NCBI GenBank assembly: GCA_910586005.1
Contig: CAJUHG010000093.1
Coordinates: forward strand, 1 to 9,116
Direction of reading: 5' to 3'
Source: an uncultured Lachnospiraceae bacterium
GTDB taxonomy: Bacteria > Bacillota > Clostridia > Lachnospirales > Lachnospiraceae
Length of the DNA stretch: 9,116 bases
Part shown: piece by piece, positions 1-6,730 of the stretch
Layout of the letters: each line of letters starts with the position of its first letter
Position numbering within the stretch: the stretch's first letter is position 1
Made by a program: the position numbers and the translations under genes
The notes under the pieces: generated by a model
The model's database searches: none
Told to the model about the DNA's origin: nothing
What the model saw: only the letters and a program-made list of their open reading frames with translations

Positions 1-425
1 TGTCCGCCACCATATAATCTTTAATTGCCTTTGCTAAGGTTGCTACCCAAGGTTTAGGGGTTGGCTGTTCTGCCTTTTTTAATCCCTCATAGGCTTTTTT
101 TAGATTAGCAACTACTGTAGTGACTTCTGCCTCTGTATAGTTATCTTTTTTCTGTAAATCCAAAGCTGCTTGATAAGCGGTTTTGTAAGCCTTCCAGCTC
201 TCTGTGGTATAGTCTTTCTCATTGCTGTCCGCCACCATATAATCTTTAATTGCCTTTGCTAAGGTTGCTACCCAAGGTTTTTCTGGTTGTTCTGTTACTT
301 CTTCTAATGCTTGATAAGCAGTTTTCAAATCTGCAACTACTTTGGTTACTTCTGCTTCTGTATAGTTATCTTTTTTCTGCAAATCCAAAGCTGCTTGATA
401 AGCAGTTTGATAAATATTCCAACTT
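1..425 (-). repeat. Tandem 225-bp coding repeat (FIVAR modules)
   Basis: Positions 1-55 and 226-280 are identical base for base, and the segments around 132-179 and 357-404 differ by very few bases. The period is 225 bp, exactly 75 codons, so the frame is kept. Each unit encodes a mostly helical module that begins PWVATLAKAIKDYMVAD and contains YTEAEVT and QAALDLQKKDNY. This fits FIVAR, a three-helix spacer or glycan-contact module of Gram-positive surface proteins. An older, diverged module lies upstream at about 500-694. Near-identity in DNA points to recent duplication, and further copies probably continue left of position 1. Confidence 0.85.
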
Positions 426-3400
426 GCCTCTGTATATTTATTTTCATTTCCCTCTTCTACTGCATATGTCTGCAATGCGGACTGTAATGCAGTTTCTAAA
501 GTTTCCAGTGCTTGTGCTGCTGTGGTTAATCTGTTTATAGCTTCTTGTGCCTGTGCTGCTGTAGTATCTTTATTATTTAATACATTTTCTACTAATGTCA
601 AAGTATCTGTGAAATTTTTCCAACTTGCACTTGTATAGTTGCCTTGTACCAGTTCTTTCTTTTCCTGATATAAAGCACGTAGTTCTTTCTTAACATCAGG
701 TGTTATTGTCAAAGTAAAACTACACGTACTAGTTTGACTTTCAGCAACGGTTGCCGTCAGTGTAACTTCATAAGTACCTTCTTTTAAACCTTCTGCAATC
801 TTCAACTGATGTGTGGTATCATCCCATGTAATTTTTCCTTCTCCAGTATTTCCAGATAAAGTTATGGTAGGATTTTCCATTCCTAAAATTTGAAAACTAT
901 TTGTTTCTGTTACTGTATATCCTTCTGATAAACTTAAGGTTTCTGGCCCTTGAATTACAGGTTGTTGTGGTAGATTAATCACAATAGATGGAGCCATATC
1001 TGCTGTTGCATTATCATATTTGCTCGTACTATTGCCTTTACCATCTACACCTCCTCCTAAAGCGCCTTCCTTACTTACAAAGTAATGCTCATAGCCATTT
1101 GCATCATTTACTGCCAAGGTCAAAGTATCTTTATTAGCATCCAAAGCTGCATTTACAAAATCTGTAATATCTGTGTAAACACGTTTTCCATTTACACTGA
1201 AAGTTGCTGGTGGTTTATCTTTATCAGCATCACCTAAGTTATAGGAAGCAGATTCTTTCATTTCCTCTTCACTTTGAATGGTAAAGGAAGGCTTATTTGT
1301 CCAAGTCAGTGTGTCTTCACTCCAAGTAGAATCGTCTACAACCGCTACTTTCAAAGTATCCTCTTGATTTTTATTTTCTGCTTTTCTGAGTGTAATGTAA
1401 GTGAGAGAAAGCATAGCTTTGTCATACTGACCCTTTTTCTCTTTCAATCCTGTTAAATCAAATTTTAATAAAACTAACTTTCCATCTCCAGGAGTTCCTG
1501 TCTCTCCTAATAATCCATTTCCAGCTGATTTATTTACTGTTAAATAGATTGTCTTACCAAAATTCTGGTCTTTTTCTGTATTCCAAGTCTGCATATGTGC
1601 ATCTTCTGTTACAGTATGATATTCTTGTTCATCTTTTGCAGAAGAAACTTGTATCATAACAGAATGACTTACAATCTGATTGGTATGGTCAAAAGCTGTA
1701 AAGGTTACTTGATAACTATTTCCTGCTTGTTCTTCTGTAGGAGTCCAACTGAATTTTCCAGTTTCTTGATCAAACACTGCACCTGGAGTTTCTGTTAAAT
1801 CTGCATCTCCAAAAGTAACAATATCTCCTAAATCTGGGTCAGAAGTTTTTATAAAAAATGTCAAAGGCGCATTTCCATAAGCCTGAATTGGTTCTAAAGG
1901 CTGTGTAAATACCGGAAGTTGATTTTTTGAAACTTCTGTTCCATTTCCAGTAAAAGTCAACTTTTCAATACTGCCATTTTCTAAGGCTGCAGCAAAATTT
2001 GTGGTAACTTGACTAGAATATTTTACTAAACTTCCGCCTACATACAAATCTTTTACAGTTAAATTTTTGATATTTTCTAGTTTAAAATCTGAGGATTGTT
2101 TAGAAAACCAACAATTCTCTAAGGTCAATTCACCAATTTTATTATCTTCTAAACCGAAAGCCTCTATATTATGTCCAGCTCTTGTTGTATCAAAAGAGCT
2201 ATTTTTAACTGAAATGTTCTCATAACCTGGATATGGATGATTATTAGAAGTACCATTTTGAATCGTAATTCCTCTGTCACCACCATTAAAATTCATTGCA
2301 TTTACATTATCAAAAGAATAACTCTTCATCAAATGTCCATAGGTATTATGACCTAAACGAATTCCATTTCCACCATCATAGCTCCATCCAAGCGTATTGC
2401 TAACAGAAACATTAAAAGAATCCTCTGTATCCCAAGTTAAGCAATCACTGTTATACTCATCATAACCAGGCACTGTATTAGTAAATCCATCACTTGGATT
2501 GTAATGGCCGCTTGCAAAACAGTCATCATTTCCAAGAGTTAAGGCTCCATTAATGGTTAAATCCTGCGCACTTGCCATATCTAATCCATCTACCCAAGGC
2601 TGATTGTAAGGTGTCAAACCTTTGATATTATTTAAATTACAATTTTTACTTCCATGAGATTCCCAGTTCCACTGTTTTGCATCTCTGACATAAGTATCGT
2701 TAAAGGTAATGTTAGAAGAACGAACAATCATAACACCACCCTGATGGCAACTGTCCTTTGCGTCATGTCTATCTTTTTTATAATTTTCTACTCCATTACC
2801 ATCAAAAATACCTCTTCCTGAAATAGTGATTCGTTCTGAATCCCAAATTCCAATTGCTGGCTCCATTGCCTGCATACATTCCTGAAGACGGTTTTTAATA
2901 AGTGCTCCTTCTTCTACATAAATTGTAACATCTTTTCCTTTTCTGTTGCGAATATCTAAACCAGAACAAATATAGGTTCCTGCTGGGAAGTATAAAGTAT
3001 CATAGGTAGAACCGTCCTTATAAATCTCATCTAGTGCAGCCTGAAGTGCATATGTCACATCATCTTCTGTCATTTTTCTCTTATTTGGAAATCTTACTTG
3101 TGATGTTTCATTTTCCACTAACTCTCCAGCAGCATATTCTGTCCCACCACTTGTAGTTCCTGCTGGTACTGCAGTCTGTGCTGCTTCATTTGGATGTTCT
3201 TTTAGATAATTTTCCATAAAAGTTTTTGCATTTAAAACATTAGCTGCAGAAAGATCTGGTTTATTCGTTTCTGGTGGATCATTGATAATTGCTAAATAAG
3301 GTTTTCCAGCCTGATCTTCTGGTCCACCATTTATCATAACAAATGCATAACGCAATTTATCAGACATTGTAAAAGTAACTGTATGCTTATCTTCACTTAC

Positions 3401-3754
3401 CACAATACTTTCCTTTGGATAATATCTCTCTGGATATACGACTACTGTCTGAATTTCTTCACTAACCTGAACTTGATATTCTGGTGTAGCATCCGCAGAT
3501 GCAAAACGCGCAATATCAAAATTGTTGCGATTTGCTTCATACTTAATAACTGGAACTGTTGTTCCATTTGCCGTCAATGTGTATTTTGTGGATTGCACAT
3601 CCCCTGGCGTGTCTGCATACACATGAACTTCTTTATTCTCTGTTGCAGCCTGTACATTCATAGCCCCTAAAGGCGAAAGGCTTGTTAGTGTCATTGCTGC
3701 ACAAAGAATCCAAGAAAGTAGCACATGTTTTCTTTGTTTTTGTTTCCCTTTCAT
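1..3754 (-). CDS. Secreted multidomain beta-helix glycoside hydrolase, clan GH-N (GH28/GH49-like), with FIVAR repeats; 3' end beyond window
   Basis: The frame is open from ATG at 3754 to the window edge (1251 codons, no stop), so the C-terminus is missing. AGGAGGA at 3761-3767 lies 6 nt before the ATG. Residues 1-36 form a signal peptide (basic start, hydrophobic core, NVQA/A cleavage site). In order follow a beta-rich domain (about 38-165), a right-handed beta-helix (about 230-600), an Ig/cadherin-like domain (about 610-703), a DNRLRE/CBM96-like domain (about 712-927, with TWSEDTLTWTNKP), a second Ig-like domain (about 929-1021) and three to four FIVAR modules from 1021 onward. Helix landmarks are LYFPAGTY near 255, GRGIFDGNG near 314, WVDGLDM (Asp389, Asp392) and GNDDCF (Asp410, Asp411). 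An Asp followed 21 residues later by Asp-Asp matches the GH28 catalytic arrangement and resembles GH49. I see no RIK motif, which argues against a polygalacturonase. A secreted or wall-attached glycan hydrolase is the inference; the substrate is unknown. An AraC regulator lies 130 bp upstream. Confidence 0.82.
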   Translation of the reverse strand, partial: MKGKQKQRKHVLLSWILCAAMTLTSLSPLGAMNVQAATENKEVHVYADTPGDVQSTKYTLTANGTTVPVIKYEANRNNFDIARFASADATPEYQVQVSEEIQTVVVYPERYYPKESIVVSEDKHTVTFTMSDKLRYAFVMINGGPEDQAGKPYLAIINDPPETNKPDLSAANVLNAKTFMENYLKEHPNEAAQTAVPAGTTSGGTEYAAGELVENETSQVRFPNKRKMTEDDVTYALQAALDEIYKDGSTYDTLYFPAGTYICSGLDIRNRKGKDVTIYVEEGALIKNRLQECMQAMEPAIGIWDSERITISGRGIFDGNGVENYKKDRHDAKDSCHQGGVMIVRSSNITFNDTYVRDAKQWNWESHGSKNCNLNNIKGLTPYNQPWVDGLDMASAQDLTINGALTLGNDDCFASGHYNPSDGFTNTVPGYDEYNSDCLTWDTEDSFNVSVSNTLGWSYDGGNGIRLGHNTYGHLMKSYSFDNVNAMNFNGGDRGITIQNGTSNNHPYPGYENISVKNSSFDTTRAGHNIEAFGLEDNKIGELTLENCWFSKQSSDFKLENIKNLTVKDLYVGGSLVKYSSQVTTNFAAALENGSIEKLTFTGNGTEVSKNQLPVFTQPLEPIQAYGNAPLTFFIKTSDPDLGDIVTFGDADLTETPGAVFDQETGKFSWTPTEEQAGNSYQVTFTAFDHTNQIVSHSVMIQVSSAKDEQEYHTVTEDAHMQTWNTEKDQNFGKTIYLTVNKSAGNGLLGETGTPGDGKLVLLKFDLTGLKEKKGQYDKAMLSLTYITLRKAENKNQEDTLKVAVVDDSTWSEDTLTWTNKPSFTIQSEEEMKESASYNLGDADKDKPPATFSVNGKRVYTDITDFVNAALDANKDTLTLAVNDANGYEHYFVSKEGALGGGVDGKGNSTSKYDNATADMAPSIVINLPQQPVIQGPETLSLSEGYTVTETNSFQILGMENPTITLSGNTGEGKITWDDTTHQLKIAEGLKEGTYEVTLTATVAESQTSTCSFTLTITPDVKKELRALYQEKKELVQGNYTSASWKNFTDTLTLVENVLNNKDTTAAQAQEAINRLTTAAQALETLETALQSALQTYAVEEGNENKYTEASWNIYQTAYQAALDLQKKDNYTEAEVTKVVADLKTAYQALEEVTEQPEKPWVATLAKAIKDYMVADSNEKDYTTESWKAYKTAYQAALDLQKKDNYTEAEVTTVVANLKKAYEGLKKAEQPTPKPWVATLAKAIKDYMVAD

Positions 3755-3783
3755 TCTTTTTCCTCCTTTTTCCACTATCAAAA

Positions 3784-3812
3784 GTGATATTATATTAGTA
3801 TTTTAATGTCAA
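3784..3812 (-). promoter_or_regulatory. Candidate promoter of the beta-helix hydrolase gene
   Basis: On the minus strand a perfect TTGACA (3812-3807) is followed after 17 bp by TATCAC (3789-3784), which matches the -10 consensus at four of six positions. A better TATAAT (3794-3789) is only 12 bp from the TTGACA and is too close to pair with it. The leader to the ATG would be roughly 25 nt and contains AGGAGGA. A good -35 with an imperfect -10 would suit activation by the neighbouring AraC protein, but this is inferred. Confidence 0.4.
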
Positions 3813-3819
3813 AACTCCC

Positions 3820-3852
3820 AAAATTGTTCTCAATTTCAATAGAAAAATGTTC
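3820..3852. promoter_or_regulatory. Candidate AraC-type operator (direct repeats plus a small palindrome)
   Basis: Plus-strand 10-mers at 3820-3829 (aaaattgttc) and 3843-3852 (aaaaatgttc) differ at one base and start 23 bp apart, about two helical turns. The proximal copy begins 7 bp upstream of the TTGACA at 3807-3812. AraC activators commonly bind direct-repeat half-sites next to the -35. The proximal copy also overlaps a 6-bp inverted repeat, aaattg/caattt, at 3821-3836. The region is AT-rich, so chance resemblance is possible. Confidence 0.3.
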
Positions 3853-3884
3853 ATTTTTGATACGAAAAGCATAAAAAATTAAAT

Positions 3885-4808
3885 TTAATCCCAACCTTTT
3901 AGTACTCTGGTATTATAAGATACAAATTCTTTTTCAACTTTTCCCTTTAATTTCCATTTTTTAGGTGATTCTCCTACTATTTTTTTAAAATTACGCTCAA
4001 AGGTGGAAACAGAAGAAAATCCTACTTTCCAAGCTAACATGTTCATAGAAATATCTTCTTTCTGCAAGAATTCACATGCTTTTTGGATCCGAATGGTATT
4101 GATATATTCTAGAGGTGAAGTATTCATACAATTTACAAATAATTTTCTAAAATAAGGTTCACTGATATTACAAATTTCTGCTAGTTGTTTTATCTTTATC
4201 ACACATCCATAATTTGCTTCCACATAAATCAAAGCTGGACGAATTTTTTCAATATTAGAATCATTTTTATTTTGTTCTAAGGAAACATTTTTATTTAATC
4301 GAATCATTTCTTGAATCAAAACATAAAGATAACCATTAATAGCTTCTTTGCAAAATATTTGCTGTTCTCGATTTTCATCTAAAATAGACTTTATAACATT
4401 TGCTAATCTTGGATGTTCTTTTTTAGAAATTAATAGAGGAGATTGTATTATATTTTTAAAAATTTGTGCTCTTGCAAAGCTATCCCCTTGGGAACATTTT
4501 TCTATAAATCCAAAAATGTCAATATATAAAAATTCCCAATGACAAATATTTCCTACTGCACTATGTACTCCATGAGGATAATTTGCAGGTATTAGAGAGA
4601 TTGTCCCTGGATTATATTTTTGTATTTCCTCGCCTAAATACAAAATCCCACCACCTTCATAACAATAACCAATTTCAAAATAATTATGGAAATGTTGTAC
4701 TCCTGTTCGATAAGTAGTAATCCACTTTTCTCCCAATAAAGCTAAATCAAATCTTCCCATTGGCATTTCATAATAGCGAAATTCTACATTCTCCTTCTTT
4801 CCATCCAT
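3885..4808 (-). CDS. AraC-family transcriptional regulator with cupin sensor domain
   Basis: This 307-residue protein has the size and layout of sugar-responsive AraC/XylS regulators. The N-terminal cupin-like domain shows HFHNYFEIGY (His39, His41, Glu45) and PHGVHS (His79, His82), typical of the AraC ligand-binding barrel. The C-terminal domain (about 189-290) has two helix-turn-helix units: IKQLAEICNISEPYFRKLF (206-224) and the second around 256-275 with WKVGFSSVSTF, followed by GESPKKWK. The chosen start is ATG 4808 because GGAGG at 4814-4818 is 5 nt before it. An in-frame ATG at 4826 has no ribosome binding site and lies almost at the predicted transcription start. The gene points at the beta-helix hydrolase 130 bp downstream, with no convincing terminator between them, so it probably activates that gene in response to a glycan breakdown product. 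The ligand is not predictable from sequence. Confidence 0.92.
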   Translation of the reverse strand: MDGKKENVEFRYYEMPMGRFDLALLGEKWITTYRTGVQHFHNYFEIGYCYEGGGILYLGEEIQKYNPGTISLIPANYPHGVHSAVGNICHWEFLYIDIFGFIEKCSQGDSFARAQIFKNIIQSPLLISKKEHPRLANVIKSILDENREQQIFCKEAINGYLYVLIQEMIRLNKNVSLEQNKNDSNIEKIRPALIYVEANYGCVIKIKQLAEICNISEPYFRKLFVNCMNTSPLEYINTIRIQKACEFLQKEDISMNMLAWKVGFSSVSTFERNFKKIVGESPKKWKLKGKVEKEFVSYNTRVLKGWD

Positions 4809-4813
4809 ACTTT

Positions 4814-4818
4814 CCTCC
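4814..4818 (-). promoter_or_regulatory. Ribosome binding site that fixes the araC-type start at 4808
   Basis: GGAGG on the minus strand, 5 nt before ATG 4808. It lies between the two candidate ATGs (4826 and 4808), so it can serve only the downstream one and shortens the protein by six residues. Confidence 0.8.
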
Positions 4819-4834
4819 AACAGCATTATTTCAC

Positions 4835-4862
4835 ACTATAAATTTAGGAACACTATTCACAA
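4835..4862 (-). promoter_or_regulatory. Candidate sigma-A promoter of the AraC-family gene
   Basis: TTGTGA (4862-4857) and TATAGT (4840-4835) are separated by 16 bp. The -10 matches five of six consensus bases and the -35 four of six. Initiation would fall near 4828, giving a leader of about 20 nt that holds the GGAGG site. The -35 hexamer is also one arm of an inverted repeat (TCACAA/TTGTGA, 4857-4862 and 4877-4882, 20 bp centre to centre), which could be an operator for self-regulation. Confidence 0.45.
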
Positions 4863-4863
4863 G

Positions 4864-4887
4864 AAAAAATCTTGCTTTGTGAGATTT
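4864..4887 (-). terminator. Weak terminator-like hairpin after the nucleoside kinase gene
   Basis: On the minus strand AAATCT (4887-4882) pairs with AGATTT (4872-4867) around a 9-nt loop and runs into further T residues to 4864. The stem is short and AT-rich, so it would be a poor intrinsic terminator. Its position just before the candidate araC promoter is where the kinase transcript would be expected to end. An alternative fold, CAAGA/TCTTG (4860-4874), competes with it. Confidence 0.25.
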
Positions 4888-4894
4888 CCTGTCT

Positions 4895-4932
4895 GCAGCG
4901 AATCGCTTCAGAGATATATTCTCTTCCGCTGC
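4895..4932. other. Imperfect GC-tipped hairpin with alternative folds
   Basis: The outer arms GCAGCG (4895-4900) and CGCTGC (4927-4932) are perfectly complementary, and an inner stem AGAGA/TCTCT (4910-4914 with 4920-4924) has a five-base loop. The outer 4895-4900 arm can instead fold on its neighbour through AGCG-AAT-CGCT (4897-4907). No T tract follows on the minus strand, so it is not a standard terminator. It would lie in the 3' untranslated part of the kinase transcript. Confidence 0.4.
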
Positions 4933-4949
4933 AATGTGATAATTATTAT

Positions 4950-4986
4950 TGTTATATAGGAAATTTGAAACATTTCCTATATAACA
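4950..4986. repeat. Perfect 15-bp inverted repeat
   Basis: Arms 4950-4964 and 4972-4986 (TGTTATATAGGAAAT and its exact complement) flank a 7-nt spacer. It lies about 65 bp beyond the kinase stop and about 110 bp before the candidate araC promoter. There is no T tract on the minus side (AATAATAATTATC follows) or the plus side, so a textbook terminator is not supported. It could be an operator, an RNA-stabilising stem or an atypical terminator. Confidence 0.75.
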
Positions 4987-5000
4987 TATAACAAGAACAC

Positions 5001-5031
5001 TTTTCATAACAAAATCTTATTGATATGAAAA
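5001..5031. repeat. 8-bp inverted repeat after the kinase stop codon
   Basis: TTTTCATA (5001-5008) and TATGAAAA (5024-5031) are perfectly complementary around a 15-nt spacer, beginning about 20 nt after the kinase stop. The arms are AT-rich and the loop is long, so a stable RNA stem is doubtful. It is the third dyad in this 240-bp spacer. Confidence 0.4.
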
Positions 5032-5050
5032 ATTCTACTATCCATTTTTA

Positions 5051-6715
5051 CTAGACATGAAAGCAACTTCCTCCAATAAATTCTCGCAGTATAGAATTTT
5101 TTTCCACATCTTCACTAGGTACAGGAAGAAAATAATCTAAAAACTTTAATAAACGTTTTGCTTCCATATATTCAGGAGAATTTTTATCAATTTCAAACAA
5201 TAATGGCTCTGCATACTGTTTCAATACAGCAAATTCATAAATTAAAGCAGAATTAAACATAACATCTGCTTCATCTTGAAATGGAAAAATATATTGTTCT
5301 TCTCCTCTTCGCACAGAATCCCACATAGCAATGGTTTGCTTTGCAGAAAGATTTCTAGTTCTTGCATCTCTTACCATTCGCCTTATCATTCTTCCATCTG
5401 TGGTAGGCAAACTATTATGTTCATCAATATTTAATTGTGTTAAAGCACTAATATAAATTTTAAGCTTGCTAGCTTCTGGTAAAGAATAAGACAATTTATT
5501 ATTTAATCCATGAATTCCTTCTAATACCAAAATATCATTTTTTCCTAGTCGCTTGAAAATACCTTTATATTCTCGTTTTCCTGTACGAAAATTATATGTA
5601 GGAAGTTCCACGCACTCTCCCTTTAATAAAGCTGACATATCATGATTAAATAACTCAAGGTCAAGCGCCTCTAAACACTCAAAATTATAATTCCCATTTT
5701 CATCCTTAGGAGTATCCACTCGATTTACATAATAGTCATCTAAAGCAATGGGATGTGGTTTTAGTCCTTGTGCCATCATTTGAATAGATAATCGATGAGA
5801 AAATGTTGTTTTTCCAGAAGAAGAAGGTCCTGCTATCATAACAAATTTTGTATCTGGCTGTGCCGCAATTTGCTCTGCCAACATTCCAATTTTTCGCTCC
5901 ATCAATGCCTCTGATACAAGAATTACATCCCGAATCTTTCCTTGTGCAATCGCATCATTTAAAGCTCCAATTGTATGAATATCTAATTTTTCACTCCATT
6001 CTGCTGACTCTCTTAATACACGAAACAACTTATGAGAAGGAGCAAATTCTGGTACAACTTTGGTATCTTTGTGAGGAAACAACAATACAAATCCATTCTG
6101 ATAGAGTTTTAATTCAAAATACTTTAGATATTCTGTATTGGGCACCATATATCCATAAAAATAATCTTTATAGTTACCAATACTATATATATTTACTTTT
6201 GAGCTCCTCCGATAAGAAAATAATCGTTCCTTATCATGCATTCCTAATTCTCTAAATAAAGAAACTGCCTCATCTGTTCCAATACTTTTTTTCTGAATTG
6301 GAATTTTCTGCTCCACTAGAAACAGCATTTCCTTTTTTAGTCGTGTTAAATAATCTTCATCTGGTACTCTTCCCACTAATTCACAATAGTATCCATGACT
6401 AATAGAATGTTCTACTCGAACAGAAACTTGTTTTTCTTCTTCTTTAGAAAGATTATATACTGCCCGTTGCATTAAAAATGTTACGCTTCTACGATACGCC
6501 TTTCTCCCCGCTCTTTCTTTAGTAGTAATAAAAATAAGCTCTCCATCTGATTTTATCCTTCTAGCTAACTCACGCAATCGATTATTGAATAAAACCAGAA
6601 CAATATCATCTTTATACTGCTCTTGGTATTCCTCTACAATCTCTCGAAAAGTAATCCCCTTTGGATATAGTTTTTCCTCCCCGCAGATTCTAATATGATA
6701 TTTTGTTTCTTCCAT
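5051..6715 (-). CDS. Uridine-kinase-like nucleoside kinase with N-terminal TGS and ThrRS-like domains
   Basis: The 554-residue protein has three parts. Residues 1-65 resemble a TGS domain. Residues about 66-240 resemble the second additional domain of threonyl-tRNA synthetase (RRSVTFLMQRAV near 75, ISHGYYCEL near 105, then a stretch like the synthetase lid with FRELG). Residues about 280-520 are a phosphoribulokinase/uridine kinase fold: Walker A GPSSSGKTT (296-304), ALDDYY with Asp326 and Asp327, LPTYNFRTGKREYKG, and VLEGIHGLN (397-405). The family phosphorylates a nucleoside with a nucleoside triphosphate in the cytoplasm; the exact substrate of this fused form is uncertain. The HxxxH metal site of the synthetase editing domain appears as Arg76-SVT-Phe80, so editing activity is unlikely. 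The start is ATG 6715 because AAAGGA (6724-6729) is 8 nt before it; the ATG at 6724 overlaps that site. It follows nif3 by 15 nt and is probably cotranscribed with it. Confidence 0.9.
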   Translation of the reverse strand: MEETKYHIRICGEEKLYPKGITFREIVEEYQEQYKDDIVLVLFNNRLRELARRIKSDGELIFITTKERAGRKAYRRSVTFLMQRAVYNLSKEEEKQVSVRVEHSISHGYYCELVGRVPDEDYLTRLKKEMLFLVEQKIPIQKKSIGTDEAVSLFRELGMHDKERLFSYRRSSKVNIYSIGNYKDYFYGYMVPNTEYLKYFELKLYQNGFVLLFPHKDTKVVPEFAPSHKLFRVLRESAEWSEKLDIHTIGALNDAIAQGKIRDVILVSEALMERKIGMLAEQIAAQPDTKFVMIAGPSSSGKTTFSHRLSIQMMAQGLKPHPIALDDYYVNRVDTPKDENGNYNFECLEALDLELFNHDMSALLKGECVELPTYNFRTGKREYKGIFKRLGKNDILVLEGIHGLNNKLSYSLPEASKLKIYISALTQLNIDEHNSLPTTDGRMIRRMVRDARTRNLSAKQTIAMWDSVRRGEEQYIFPFQDEADVMFNSALIYEFAVLKQYAEPLLFEIDKNSPEYMEAKRLLKFLDYFLPVPSEDVEKNSILREFIGGSCFHV

Positions 6716-6723
6716 TAACAACA

Positions 6724-6729
6724 TCCTTT
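6724..6729 (-). promoter_or_regulatory. Ribosome binding site that fixes the kinase start at 6715
   Basis: AAAGGA on the minus strand, 8 nt before ATG 6715. Its last A is the first base of the upstream in-frame ATG at 6724, so that codon cannot be initiated from this site. The protein therefore begins MEETKYH. Confidence 0.8.
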
Positions 6730-6730
6730 C

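Noticed and set aside
1..425. Direct repeats as a possible CRISPR array
   Set aside because: The period is 225 bp, in frame, and encodes protein modules; there are no short repeats with unique spacers.
250..540. Plus-strand Leu-rich frame resembling a small membrane protein
   Set aside because: It is antisense to the FIVAR coding repeats, whose Gln/Ala/Lys codons read as Leu on the other strand; there is no ribosome binding site and the minus frame is clearly coding.
1274..1798. Two short plus-strand frames (1274-1456, 1595-1798)
   Set aside because: Antisense to the DNRLRE-like and Ig-like domains of the hydrolase; Phe/Cys/Ser-rich composition with no family resemblance.
3383..3670. Plus-strand frame of 95 codons
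   Set aside because: Antisense to the N-terminal domain of the hydrolase; Cys- and Trp-rich with no recognisable domain.
3789..3812. TTGACA with the perfect TATAAT as the hydrolase promoter
   Set aside because: They are only 12 bp apart, too short for sigma-A; the weaker TATCAC at 17 bp was listed instead.
3877..3890. AT palindrome and T run at the end of the AraC-family gene as a terminator
   Set aside because: The stem (ATTAAATTTAAT) is entirely A and T with no loop, so it would not form a stable hairpin; readthrough into the hydrolase gene remains possible.
4348..4542. Plus-strand frame inside the AraC-family gene
   Set aside because: Shadow of a well-supported regulator; no ribosome binding site.
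4808..4826. Longer start for the AraC-family protein at 4826
   Set aside because: The GGAGG site lies downstream of that ATG and the predicted transcript begins only about 2 nt before it.
5848..6255. Plus-strand frame of 135 codons inside the kinase gene
   Set aside because: Antisense to the Walker A and synthetase-like regions; no family features.
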